From NCBI GenBank assembly GCA_031277155.1, contig JAITMW010000166.1:1-12232 (forward strand): a DNA stretch of 12,232 bases, given 5' to 3'. Below, in pieces: positions 1-7,051 of this stretch. Within the stretch, counting starts at the first letter, position 1. Every line of letters begins with the position of its first letter. Both the position numbers and the translations under genes were made by a program. The stretch comes from Clostridiales bacterium. Lineage in GTDB: Bacteria > Bacillota > Clostridia > Lachnospirales > WRAX01. The notes below the pieces were generated by a model that did no database searches, was not told where the DNA came from, and worked only from the letters and a program-made list of their open reading frames with translations.

Positions 1-7
1 CCCGACG

Positions 8-31
8 TAGGGACGCCATTCATGGCGTCCG
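8..31. repeat. Palindromic GTAGGG-family repeat, copy 1
   Basis: Nine-base arms at 11-19 and 22-30 are perfectly complementary around a two-base loop, preceded by GTA at 8-10. The layout (GTAGGG, palindrome, then CC-rich end) matches the units at 12120-12173, but the arm sequence differs (GGACGCCAT here, GGGGCGGC there) while staying self-complementary. It lies in non-coding DNA. This is seen directly; calling it a dispersed family is inference from three places in this window. Confidence 0.55.
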
Positions 32-60
32 CCGTCTGCCGTCCCGCATCAAGCCCGTCT

Positions 61-132
61 GTCACTCTGAGCCGCTTCATGCCGTCATTCTGGGCCCCCC
101 TATCTGTCATTCTGAGCGCAGCGAAGAATCTC
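61..132. repeat. Degenerate GTCATTCTGAGC repeat cluster
   Basis: Three copies of a 12-base unit lie at 61-72 (GTCACTCTGAGC), 84-95 (GTCATTCTGGGC) and 106-117 (GTCATTCTGAGC), spaced 22-23 bases. The third runs on into GCAGCGAAGAATCTC, giving short complementary ends ATTCT and AGAAT. A reverse-complement copy with one change sits at 12104-12116 in the pyrK leader. The unit resembles an intergenic repeat I recognise from many bacterial genomes. No gene is supported in 1-226. Confidence 0.5.
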
Positions 133-157
133 AGCGCCAGATATCCTTGTGCCGCCA

Positions 158-182
158 CCCGTTCCCTCAAAGAGGGAACGGG
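158..182. repeat. Perfect 11-bp hairpin, upstream non-coding region
   Basis: CCCGTTCCCTC at 158-168 and GAGGGAACGGG at 172-182 form a perfect 11-bp stem with an AAA loop. No T-run follows on the plus strand and none on the minus strand, so a classic intrinsic terminator is not supported, although it could end a transcript entering from the left. It is about 45 bases upstream of the promoter at 227-255. Confidence 0.5.
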
Positions 183-226
183 GTTGCCGTGGCACACTTT
201 TGCATACATGCCGACAAAATTCCCCT

Positions 227-255
227 TTGACAAGCCCGCGCCGATATGATAAAAT
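227..255 (+). promoter_or_regulatory. Sigma-A-type promoter of the 293-763 gene
   Basis: TTGACA (227-232) is a perfect -35 box, followed by a 17-bp spacer and TAAAAT (250-255), a five-of-six match to the -10 box. Transcription would start near 262, leaving a leader of about 30 nt that contains the ribosome binding site at 281-286. Confidence 0.75.
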
Positions 256-292
256 GTACAAATCATAGTTGTGACGAAAAGAGGGGTAGCAA

Positions 293-763
293 GTGGGAGG
301 ATTTACAGGATTTGCTTGGGTAGACATATTGCTGATTGCGATTGTGGTGCTGGGGGCCATTGTCGCCGGGCTGTATTTTCTTAACAGGTGGGCGGGCAAG
401 CGCGTGGCGCAGCAGCAGGATATGGTGGAAAAAACCAAGCAAAGCGCGTCTATATATGTGATTGATATGCGGCGGGACAAGGCGGCAAATGTTAATTTGC
501 CCAAGGTTGTGATGGAAAATTTGCCTAGGTCTGCCAAATTTATGAGGATGTATTTTGTCAAGGCGAAGATTGGGCCGCAGATTATGACACTGATGTGCGA
601 AAAGACGGTGTATAACGCGCTGGATGTGAAAAAGACCTTTCAGGTGGAGCTTGCGGGGATATACATCGCCAGCGTCAAGGGCATGAAGACGAAATACGAG
701 CTTAACCAGGCCCGCAAGGCAAAAAAGTTAAAGGCAAAGCAAGAAGCGAAGAAGAAGAAGTAG
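293..763 (+). CDS. Conserved hypothetical membrane-anchored basic protein
   Basis: A 156-residue protein of unknown function. It starts at GTG, chosen because GAGGGG lies at 281-286 with six bases between and no better start is near. Residues 10-30 form one hydrophobic helix, so the protein is probably anchored in the membrane by its N-terminus. The rest is a soluble domain with NLPKVVMENLPRSAKF around residues 68-83 and AKIGPQIMTLMCEKTVYNAL at 91-110, ending in VELAGIYIASVKG (118-130) and a Lys/Ala-rich tail (139-156) that may bind RNA, DNA or acidic lipids. I recall very similar sequences annotated only as hypothetical in clostridial genomes. It stands alone behind its own strong promoter. 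Its stop codon TAG is the first part of a GTAGGG palindrome. Confidence 0.85.
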   Translation: MGGFTGFAWVDILLIAIVVLGAIVAGLYFLNRWAGKRVAQQQDMVEKTKQSASIYVIDMRRDKAANVNLPKVVMENLPRSAKFMRMYFVKAKIGPQIMTLMCEKTVYNALDVKKTFQVELAGIYIASVKGMKTKYELNQARKAKKLKAKQEAKKKK

Positions 764-777
764 GGCGCGACGCCCTG
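760..777. repeat. Palindromic GTAGGG-family repeat, short copy overlapping a stop codon
   Basis: AGGGCG (762-767) and CGCCCT (771-776) pair around a CGA loop, after GT at 760-761. The stop codon of the upstream gene (TAG, 761-763) lies inside the unit. The layout matches the copies at 8-31 and 12120-12173 with yet another arm sequence. It might act as a weak terminator, but no U-run follows. Confidence 0.4.
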
Positions 778-844
778 CCTCCATAACGTAATTCACCCCT
801 GATGGTCTTCTTGCGATGCACACCCCGCTATAATCATAAAATGA

Positions 845-1106
845 CCCTACCGTGTAAACAATGCCGCAGGCCCATGTATTTACGCGCCCGGAGACAAGGG
901 GCGATGGGCGTTTGCGCGCCAATTTCGCCAGCACTTCCAAGCACACTTCTTTATATCCGGCGGTTAATTTTAAATCACAGTATGCCTCAATAACCTTAGC
1001 AATCTCCATATATCAGGAAGCCATTGCCATGCGTTTGGTTCACATGCCAGTTCAATGCATACCATAGTTTGTAAAATAATGCTATATCCTCTTGCTGAAG
1101 ATTCAT
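845..1106 (-). pseudogene. Remnant of a DUF6398-type gene
   Basis: Two pieces in different frames are visible. The first starts at ATG 1106 behind a good GAGGTGG site and reads MNLQQEDIALFYKLWYALNW before stopping at 996 after 36 codons. The second, shifted by one base, covers 1009-845 and contains LARKRPSPLVSGRVNTWACG followed by IVYTVG, which I recognise as the conserved core of DUF6398. In intact family members, as I remember them, a long stretch separates such parts and the domain continues past the IVYxxG motif. Here the middle is missing, the frame is broken and the C-terminal part is gone; the remaining 80 bases up to the repeat at 760-777 show no homology I recognise. The gene is therefore decayed, by deletion plus frameshift. 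The family's function is unknown. The DUF6398 match is fairly secure; assigning the first piece to the same gene is inference. Confidence 0.65.
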
Positions 1107-1159
1107 GAGGCCACCTCGCTTTTGTGTGTTTGGGTTATTGGTGTGTTATAATATCAAAA

Positions 1160-1197
1160 TGGCATAAAAGCAGGGCGCATTTTGCACTCTGCGCCCT
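1160..1197 (-). terminator. Probable terminator of the chemoreceptor gene
   Basis: AGGGCGCA (1172-1179) and TGCGCCCT (1190-1197) form a perfect 8-bp GC-rich stem with a 10-base loop. Read on the minus strand it is followed by GCTTTTATGCC, a modest U-rich tail, 40 bases after the chemoreceptor stop codon. A smaller hairpin (GGCGC, GAA, GCGCC at 1216-1228) lies between. Confidence 0.55.
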
Positions 1198-1236
1198 TAG
1201 CTTATTCGGAGGGGTGGCGCGAAGCGCCCGGGGTGG

Positions 1237-3531
1237 TTATGTGGTGCGAAGTTTAAACATGGACACAAGCTCTCTAAGCATTTCCGCCTGAGAATTTAAT
1301 TCTTCGGAGGCCGAGGCCGATTCTTCTGCCGTGGCGGAATTATCCTGCACAACCTTGGAAATCTCGCCCACAGAGGCGTTGATATGGGCAATAGATTCCG
1401 CCTGGTCCTGCGCCATGGTGGCAATTTGGCTTACAAGACCTGATATTTGATTGATATCGTCCATAATCGTGGTAAATGCTTCCGCCACATGGCTTGACGC
1501 CTCAATGCCCTGCGCCACCACGCGGGTGTCTTCGTCTATGATGCTGGCGGTGTCTTGCGCCGACTTTTGGCTCTTGGAAGCAAGGGACCGCACTTCGTCC
1601 GCGACAACAGAGAAGGATTTGCCGTGTTCGCCTGCTCTGGCGGCCTCAACCGACGCGTTAAGCGCAAGCAGGTTGGTTTGGAAGGCAATGTCGGATATAA
1701 CGCCTATGATTTTGCCTATGCCGACTGTTGACTCCTGCACATTTTTCATGATATCCTGCATGGACCTGACAGTTTTGCCGCCTTCCACGGCATAATCCGA
1801 AGTGGTTCTGGCTTTAGAGCTGGCGGCAGATGCGCTGTCAGCACTTTCTCTGGTCTTTTCGTTGATAAGCTCGATAGAGGCGGTAAGCTCTTGGATGGCT
1901 GAAGCCTGGCGGCTGGAGCCTTCTGCCAGATACATGGAAGATTGCGAAATTTGTTCCGCACCCGAAAGCACTTGATAAGAGGCGGATTGAATTTCCGACA
2001 TGGTGTTGTTAAGGGCGTCCAAAATGATATTAAGGGCCTCTTTGATTGGCGCGTAGGAGCCGATATAATCCCTGTCGATATTGATTGTATAATCGCCTCT
2101 GGACATTTCGCCAAGCACATGGGAAATTTCGTCGATATAGCTCAGCGTCATTTCCTCAGTGGCATTTAGGGCATTTTTCAAGCTCTCGAAGGTTCCTTTA
2201 TATTCGCCATGAATTTTTGCATCAGCAAAATTGCCGTCGCGCATATGCAAAAGCGCGGTTTCTACGGCCTCAACAGGCTCTGCAACAGAATTTAACAGGC
2301 CGTTTATTCTATTTGCCAAAGACGCCCAATTGCCTTTAAATCTGGCTTCGTCCACCCGGTCGGTAAGGTCGCCGTCGGCAGCCTTAGAGGCAAGGACGGC
2401 AATGGCCTCGTAAATGTCGTTTAGCTTGGCGGCGATTTCACGAACAGACTGTGCCATAATAATTTTCTTGCCGGGAAGGTCAGCAATTTTTACGTTAAAA
2501 TCACCTTCCGACATAGCGGTCAGGGCATTAAGCATGGGCAATACGTCGTCGTTTTGGGATTGCACAACGGCATTGGTGCCATCCATAAGGTCTTTGAAAG
2601 AATTTTGATATTTGTCTGAATCTATGCGGTATTCAAAGTCGCCCACTGTCGTAAATTCGTGGGACAGCTTGCCAAGGTCGTCCACCATATTGCGCACAAC
2701 GTCAATAACCGAATACACATCCCTTGTCAAAAGCCCAATTTCATCTTTGGATGTGCGGCTGCGGTCGATATTCATATTAAGGTTGCCCTCGGCGACATTG
2801 CCAAGCACAACGCCCAAATTCTTAACAGGTTTGGAAATGGAAGAAGAAATGAAAAGTGCAATAAGGACACCAAGCAAAACCCCCGCCGCGGACAGCCCTA
2901 TCATTATCAAAATTGTAATGCTTGTAGACTCGGCAAGCTCGTCATTAGTTTCGTCTATGGCCTGTATGGTCGCGGCCATAATTTGGCTCATACGCTCGTT
3001 GGCTGTGGGAATTGTCCCCCCGGGCAATGCGCCCCGGCGCACAATTTCAATGGCCGCCATAGAATCGCCGTCCCTTGCGGCAGTTATCAGGTTGGGAATA
3101 TATTCGTTTAGATAGAGCATTACGGGCTCTTCCAGAGATGCCAGGCCATCCAGCATCTCGTTTCTTCTTTCTTCGGTCAAAAGGGTATCACGTCTGGAAT
3201 AGTCCCTATATGCCTCAAATAATGTTATTATTTCGTCGCGCTGCTCCAAGAAAAGGGCCTCTTGGCTGTCTATGCCTCCAATCGGATCTATGTCGTCTTC
3301 GATGTACATGGCGGCGCGGTTCATAATGCGGCGCGAATTCATAAGGCCGGTTTCGATGTCATTAAGTATCGAATATCGCCTGAGCGGGAAATCAAGTACA
3401 TAGGTGTATTGTGTGTCAACATTTCTTATGTTGATTGCGCCAAAGGTCGCAACCACTGCTGTAATAGCCAAAAGCAAGAAAAAGCCCAGCAGCAGCCTGC
3501 TCCTAATTTTCATGTTCCTGATAAAATTCAT
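1237..3531 (-). CDS. Methyl-accepting chemotaxis protein with HAMP-like array
   Basis: A 764-residue transmembrane chemoreceptor. It senses a signal outside the cell and controls the CheA kinase through its cytoplasmic tip. The start at 3531 ([14 protein letters not shown]) is chosen because AAGGAG lies just before it and the first helix follows directly; 23 more codons are open upstream. Helix 1 spans about 12-34, a helical periplasm-side sensor region follows to about 203, and helix 2 spans 204-229. A HAMP domain follows (P235, DEIG at 263-266), then further HAMP-like units whose GD/GN-aromatic or Leu marks lie at 249, 297, 343, 387, 433 and 479. The signalling domain covers about 510-764, with the hairpin tip [20 protein letters not shown] at 615-634 and [14 protein letters not shown]. 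No C-terminal CheR/CheB tether pentapeptide is seen. The ligand is unknown. The gene is alone in its transcript. Confidence 0.93.
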   Translation of the reverse strand: MNFIRNMKIRSRLLLGFFLLLAITAVVATFGAINIRNVDTQYTYVLDFPLRRYSILNDIETGLMNSRRIMNRAAMYIEDDIDPIGGIDSQEALFLEQRDEIITLFEAYRDYSRRDTLLTEERRNEMLDGLASLEEPVMLYLNEYIPNLITAARDGDSMAAIEIVRRGALPGGTIPTANERMSQIMAATIQAIDETNDELAESTSITILIMIGLSAAGVLLGVLIALFISSSISKPVKNLGVVLGNVAEGNLNMNIDRSRTSKDEIGLLTRDVYSVIDVVRNMVDDLGKLSHEFTTVGDFEYRIDSDKYQNSFKDLMDGTNAVVQSQNDDVLPMLNALTAMSEGDFNVKIADLPGKKIIMAQSVREIAAKLNDIYEAIAVLASKAADGDLTDRVDEARFKGNWASLANRINGLLNSVAEPVEAVETALLHMRDGNFADAKIHGEYKGTFESLKNALNATEEMTLSYIDEISHVLGEMSRGDYTINIDRDYIGSYAPIKEALNIILDALNNTMSEIQSASYQVLSGAEQISQSSMYLAEGSSRQASAIQELTASIELINEKTRESADSASAASSKARTTSDYAVEGGKTVRSMQDIMKNVQESTVGIGKIIGVISDIAFQTNLLALNASVEAARAGEHGKSFSVVADEVRSLASKSQKSAQDTASIIDEDTRVVAQGIEASSHVAEAFTTIMDDINQISGLVSQIATMAQDQAESIAHINASVGEISKVVQDNSATAEESASASEELNSQAEMLRELVSMFKLRTT

Positions 3532-3600
3532 ATCTCCTTCATCCTTCCTGAATGTTATTATTGTGAAATTTGCGTCCTGCAATCCTAGCTCACGCGACAC

Positions 3601-3629
3601 ATTATAACATAATTCACCAAAAATTACAA
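3601..3629 (-). promoter_or_regulatory. Promoter of the chemoreceptor gene
   Basis: On the minus strand TTGTAA (3629-3624), a 17-bp spacer and a perfect TATAAT (3606-3601) fit a sigma-A promoter. Transcription would start near 3594, giving a leader of about 60 nt. No sigma-D (flagellar) type box is seen here, so the receptor looks expressed with housekeeping sigma. Confidence 0.7.
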
Positions 3630-3732
3630 GGAAAATTTATGCGCAACCGGCTATAGATATTTTCCCGCAAAAGTGTTTTTGTATACAGCTATCGCTATTC
3701 CGTTTAAAAGTCGCCCTCAGACTGCCTTTGTG

Positions 3733-3872
3733 GTTTGCCTGCGGCAAACTGACCTTCGGTCACTTTCGCAAAGCGAAAGCACAGGGAAACACCGTTGAAG
3801 CGTTCGTTGTTTCATCCTTGGTTTCGGCGAAGGTTCTCCGCCGAAACTTGGACTTCGGACGATTTTAAATCG
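3733..3872. repeat. Cluster of short hairpins, three directly abutting
   Basis: Three hairpins follow each other without a single spare base: GTTTGCC/GGCAAAC at 3733-3749 (loop TGC), TGACC/GGTCA at 3750-3762 (loop TTC) and CTTTCGC/GCGAAAG at 3763-3779 (loop AAA). Two more follow: GTTTCGGCG/CGCCGAAAC at 3821-3847 with a nine-base loop, and CGATT/AATCG at 3860-3872. The stems differ in sequence. The cluster fills the 280-base gap between the SLH gene's stop codon (3885) and the chemoreceptor promoter (3601-3629), so it would be transcribed as the 3' end of the ispE-SLH message, where it may stop transcription or stabilise the RNA. No coding sequence is supported in 3630-3884. Confidence 0.6.
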
Positions 3873-3884
3873 GATTAGCTACAA

Positions 3885-5846
3885 TCAACTTAACACCGTC
3901 ATGGCGGCAACACGCCCGCTGTTTGCCGCATCCGCAACCACCTGCACGCGCATACCCGGGAAAAGCTCGCCCACATGCACAGGCAGACCCGTCACCGAAT
4001 TAAAAAATATGGTGTTGTTGTCATGGGCAAAAACCCGTGTGTTGAAATTGGCATCCCGCACCGAAATTTGAGAGGGGCCAACATGGGTTACATGTCCCGC
4101 AAAGCCGCCCACGGCAGAGGCTGCCAGCAACTCAAAATTCGACACCTCTTGCGAATCCAGCCACAGACGCACGCGGGAGCCCACCGTCAGGGCATACACG
4201 TCAATGGCCCCGTCAATAATCAAATGCAGGCTGTCAGGCGTGCCATAAAGGCGCTCGCTGACCACCACATGGCTTTGTTCCCTGTACGAAATGAAAATAT
4301 CCCGTATGTAAACATCCACAAAAGAGGCCGCGCCCGCCGCCGAGGCCTGTGTCACACGGCCAAATTCCGCCGTGACATCTATGGTGTCGCCTATGCGTAA
4401 CGAGCGCGGCGGGATATTGCCCATGCCAAAGCGGTATATCACGCTGTCCGCGGTGGTTTCAAAGCTGTGGTTGCGCCCGTTTTCGTCCTGCACCACAAGC
4501 AGCGGGAAAAGGGAATTTGCGGCAAAGTTTTTCTCCGCCAGCGTGCCGGAAATTTGGCGCATACGTTCTTCCAGCGTCAGCTTGCGGGCCTGATTGCCGT
4601 ACACCGCGGCCACAACAAGGTCTCCCACAGCTATGCCGGCCAAATTGGCGGGCGCGCCGCCCCGGGTGATGGCCGCGTCGGCGGCAACGGTATACTCCCG
4701 CACGTTTGTGATAACCTCGCCCCGGGGATTAAGCATACGGGTCTCAATACTTATTGTGTTTGCCGCGATATTGACTGCCGCCACCGTGCCGTCCAATATT
4801 TGTCTTTCGGCGGCGGGCTGTGTTTCTTCGGGCTGGGCGGGCTGCGGCGCATCTTGCCGGTTTGCCGCCGCAATTACATTGATTGCGACTATCTCGCCGC
4901 CGTTTAGCGTGGCCGTGAAGTTCATATCCCGCGAAAGGTCTCCAAAGCTGGCGTTAAGGCCGCCTATTGTGATTATGGCCGCCTGCGCTATGGGGAAGAT
5001 GCGGTTGTTGTGGGCGGCGTTTTGTGATGTTGTCAAAATAGAGCGAAAAGAGGGGTATGTGTTGGCAATTGTGCCTGTGATGGTCTCTACGGCGGCGGCG
5101 GGCGTCTCCGGCGGCGCGTGGCCTATCACCGGCGATTGCATCTCGTTTAGCACATCATACACCAATATGGCCATGGTGGCTCTGGTGGCCATGTCCCGGG
5201 GATTCACATTGCCTGTGCCGTCTCCAACCATAATGCCCAGATGGCGCAAAAAATAAACATGGGGGCGGGCACCCGGCGCAATGAGATTGTCGTCACGAAA
5301 AGCCGGCACGCCAATGTTGCGCAGGGCCTCTTGGGTGCGCCCCATAAAGCGCACCATAAAAACAGCGGCCTCTTCCCGGGTCAGGGCGCGCAGACGCTCT
5401 TGCCCTTCATGCATTACGATGAAATTTTGCAAATCTGATGGGATAAGCACGCCGGAATACAGCAAAAAGGCAATTTCTCTGTCTGTGGCGTTGTTCCAGC
5501 TGTCAAAACGGCCGGAAACAGCCTCAATTGTGCCTCGGCGTGCCTCAAAGACGGCATTGTGATATGCGGCCTGCTGCGGGCTTAGCATATCGGGATTAAA
5601 GCCTGACATGCGCGCCAAAATGCGCACTGTGTCAAACTTGCTGACAGGATTGGCGGGATTAAAATTGCCTTGCAAATCGGCCGTCATTATGCCCGCGGCG
5701 CTGACGGCATTGATGGCATCCCGCGCCCAGGCCTGGTTTGGCCCCACGTCGCGGAAATTTGCGGCATACAGCCTGATGCCCGTGCCGCCCGCGGCAAATA
5801 TTGCGCACAGCAAAATGGCAGCGGCTCGTGAAATAATCCTTTTCAT
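3885..5846 (-). CDS. SLH-domain surface protein with signal peptide
   Basis: A 653-residue exported protein, probably held to the cell wall by S-layer-homology domains. A signal peptide spans residues 1-29 (basic start, LLCAIFAAGG core, cleavage near LYA-AN). SLH unit 1 lies at about 30-83 (FRDVGPNQAWARDAINAVSA, then GIM and NFNPANPVSKFDTV). A diverged middle unit lies at about 112-170. A third, clearer one lies at about 180-235 (AFRDDNLIAPGARPHVYFLR, then GIMVGDGTGNVNPRDMATR). A Pro/Glu/Ala-rich linker (241-253, then again 331-348) surrounds beta-rich repeats to the end (for example LDGTVAAVNIAANTISIET at 351-369 and ISGTLAEKNF at 432), similar in style to DUF5666-like modules; no catalytic motif is visible. 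The start is fixed by GGAGGGG four bases before ATG. It lies 36 bases after ispE and is likely cotranscribed. Role: cell envelope structure or binding, by inference. Confidence 0.85.
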   Translation of the reverse strand: MKRIISRAAAILLCAIFAAGGTGIRLYAANFRDVGPNQAWARDAINAVSAAGIMTADLQGNFNPANPVSKFDTVRILARMSGFNPDMLSPQQAAYHNAVFEARRGTIEAVSGRFDSWNNATDREIAFLLYSGVLIPSDLQNFIVMHEGQERLRALTREEAAVFMVRFMGRTQEALRNIGVPAFRDDNLIAPGARPHVYFLRHLGIMVGDGTGNVNPRDMATRATMAILVYDVLNEMQSPVIGHAPPETPAAAVETITGTIANTYPSFRSILTTSQNAAHNNRIFPIAQAAIITIGGLNASFGDLSRDMNFTATLNGGEIVAINVIAAANRQDAPQPAQPEETQPAAERQILDGTVAAVNIAANTISIETRMLNPRGEVITNVREYTVAADAAITRGGAPANLAGIAVGDLVVAAVYGNQARKLTLEERMRQISGTLAEKNFAANSLFPLLVVQDENGRNHSFETTADSVIYRFGMGNIPPRSLRIGDTIDVTAEFGRVTQASAAGAASFVDVYIRDIFISYREQSHVVVSERLYGTPDSLHLIIDGAIDVYALTVGSRVRLWLDSQEVSNFELLAASAVGGFAGHVTHVGPSQISVRDANFNTRVFAHDNNTIFFNSVTGLPVHVGELFPGMRVQVVADAANSGRVAAMTVLS

Positions 5847-5882
5847 AATTCCCCTCCTTGGTTTTTAAAGCTTCCTCCGTGG

Positions 5883-6755
5883 TTAAAAACCTATTGGCCT
5901 TGTTACAAAAATGTCGTTAAAATCCTTATACTTCTCTTTTAAAGCCTTTGCCGCTTGCTCGGCGGCTTTGCGTCCCGCGAAAATGCCGAAAACCGCAGGG
6001 CCGGAGCCTGTCATCATGGCAGCGGCGGCGCCCCGGTCCGTCAAAAATGCCTTAAGCACGTTGATAATGGGATATTGTTTGGCCGTCACGCTTTCCAATA
6101 CATTTGACATACCTGCGGCAATTTCTCCCAGATTACGATTTTCAATGCCGCACAAAACCCGCTGTGTGTCCGGCCTTTCTTTAATGGCAGAGATATCAAA
6201 ATTGCGAAAGACATCCTCAGTGGACACAATTATGGGCGGCTTTGCCAGCACAATATGCATATACGGCAGGGGCGGCAGGGGCGTAAGAACCTCGCCGATG
6301 CCGGTGGCGTGGGCACATCCGCGCATCACGCAAAAGGGCACATCCGCGCCAAATTGCACGGACAGATTGCGCAGCTCCTCATCGGAAATGGGCAGCTTAA
6401 ACAGATTGCGTATGCCAAGCAGTGCCGCGGCACAATCCGCAGAGCCGCCCGCCAGGCCCGCCGAAGCCGGAATGGCCTTATGGATGTTGATAAATATGCC
6501 TTCGGCAATCTCAAAGCGGTCTTTTAGATATTTTGCCGCGCGGTATGCCAAATTGCGCTCGTCTCCGGGCAGCCAGGGCAAATTGCTTACAACTTTAAGA
6601 TAATCGGGCTTGTAAATCTTTTTGATGGTCAGCAAATCGTGCAGCGCAAGGGTTTGCATCACGGTGGAAATCTCGTGATAGCCGTCTGCGCGCACGCCCG
6701 TCACATCCAGCGTCAAATTGATTTTTGCCCGGGCCTTTATGTTTGTTTCTTCCAT
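5883..6755 (-). CDS. ispE: 4-diphosphocytidyl-2-C-methyl-D-erythritol kinase
   Basis: A GHMP-family kinase of the MEP (non-mevalonate) isoprenoid pathway. It uses ATP to phosphorylate CDP-methylerythritol in the cytoplasm. The 290 residues match the family's usual length. Visible marks are AKINLTLDVTGVRADGYHEI at 10-29, with the conserved Lys at 11, the ATP loop PASAGLAGGSADCAA at 96-110, GADVPFCVMRGCAHATGIGE at 136-155 with the catalytic-type Asp138, and MTGSGPAVFGIF at 248-259. ATG 6755 is preferred because family members begin a few residues before the AKINL motif and the promoter at 6797-6825 would leave about 35 nt of leader. ATG 6773 in the same frame is possible but has no Shine-Dalgarno site. 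GGAG lies 12 bases before 6755, which is rather far. The gene heads a unit with the SLH gene. Confidence 0.95.
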   Translation of the reverse strand: MEETNIKARAKINLTLDVTGVRADGYHEISTVMQTLALHDLLTIKKIYKPDYLKVVSNLPWLPGDERNLAYRAAKYLKDRFEIAEGIFINIHKAIPASAGLAGGSADCAAALLGIRNLFKLPISDEELRNLSVQFGADVPFCVMRGCAHATGIGEVLTPLPPLPYMHIVLAKPPIIVSTEDVFRNFDISAIKERPDTQRVLCGIENRNLGEIAAGMSNVLESVTAKQYPIINVLKAFLTDRGAAAAMMTGSGPAVFGIFAGRKAAEQAAKALKEKYKDFNDIFVTRPIGF

Positions 6756-6796
6756 AATATTGGCTCGCTCCATAACTTTGTAAAACTTGGGTTTTT

Positions 6797-6825
6797 ATTG
6801 TACTACAATCGACAAAAAATTTCAA
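6797..6825 (-). promoter_or_regulatory. Promoter of ispE and the SLH gene
   Basis: On the minus strand TTGAAA (6825-6820), a 17-bp spacer and TACAAT (6802-6797) match the sigma-A consensus in four of six and five of six positions. It is back to back with the arcC promoter, with 11 bp between the two -35 boxes. Confidence 0.7.
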
Positions 6826-6836
6826 ATTAAGTTATA

Positions 6837-6866
6837 GTTACATTTTTGCGAAAGGCGTGTTATAAT
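6837..6866 (+). promoter_or_regulatory. Probable promoter of arcC
   Basis: A perfect TATAAT (6861-6866) is preceded, 18 bp upstream, by GTTACA (6837-6842), which matches four of six -35 positions. Transcription would start near 6873, leaving a long leader of about 180 nt before arcC. Confidence 0.55.
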
Positions 6867-6879
6867 TGATTAAAATGGC

Positions 6880-7024
6880 AACGGTGCATAAAGTCCTCAC
6901 ACAATTTTTTTCGCTTAACGCTTTCGGCGATTTTTCGCAAAAACCGCGGAAATTCGCCTGTCGCTTCAACTTTTGCTTCGCAAAAGACGCTCAAGAATTG
7001 GTTCGGACTATGTTATGCACCGTT
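6880..7024 (+). promoter_or_regulatory. Structured arcC leader closed by a 12-bp inverted repeat
   Basis: AACGGTGCATAA (6880-6891) and TTATGCACCGTT (7013-7024) are perfectly complementary and enclose 121 bases. Inside is a perfect 7-bp hairpin, CTTTTGC/GCAAAAG at 6970-6986 with a TTC loop. The closing stem begins a few bases after the predicted transcription start and ends 15 bases before the GGAGG site of arcC. This shape would fit a cis-acting RNA (riboswitch or attenuator) or a small inserted element. It matches no riboswitch class I know, and no target-site duplication is seen. Confidence 0.4.
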
Positions 7025-7051
7025 ACCAAATATGCAAACGGAGGAAAAATC

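Noticed and set aside
240..247. GCCGATAT, a perfect sigma-D (flagellar) -10 box
   Set aside because: No TAAA lies about 15 bases upstream, and a full sigma-A promoter overlaps it. The downstream gene has no motility link.
829..834. TATAAT on the plus strand as a promoter
   Set aside because: The only -35-like box (TTGCGA at 811-816) is 12 bp away and no plus-strand gene follows.
728..1009. Open frame of 93 codons on the minus strand
   Set aside because: Only its first 55 codons match a family (DUF6398); the rest is unrelated sequence running through a repeat and into the opposite gene. Treated as part of a pseudogene.
3532..3600. Upstream start of the chemoreceptor at 3600
   Set aside because: It would add 23 residues without homology before the first membrane helix, and it lies at or before the predicted transcription start near 3594.
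4594..5256. Open frame of 220 codons on the plus strand
   Set aside because: It lies wholly inside the SLH gene, lacks homology and is low in complexity (Ala/Val-rich shadow of the opposite strand).
6880..7024. Miniature transposable element with 12-bp terminal repeats
   Set aside because: No target-site duplication flanks it (ATGGC on the left, ACCAA on the right) and there is no second copy in the window. Kept as a leader structure instead.
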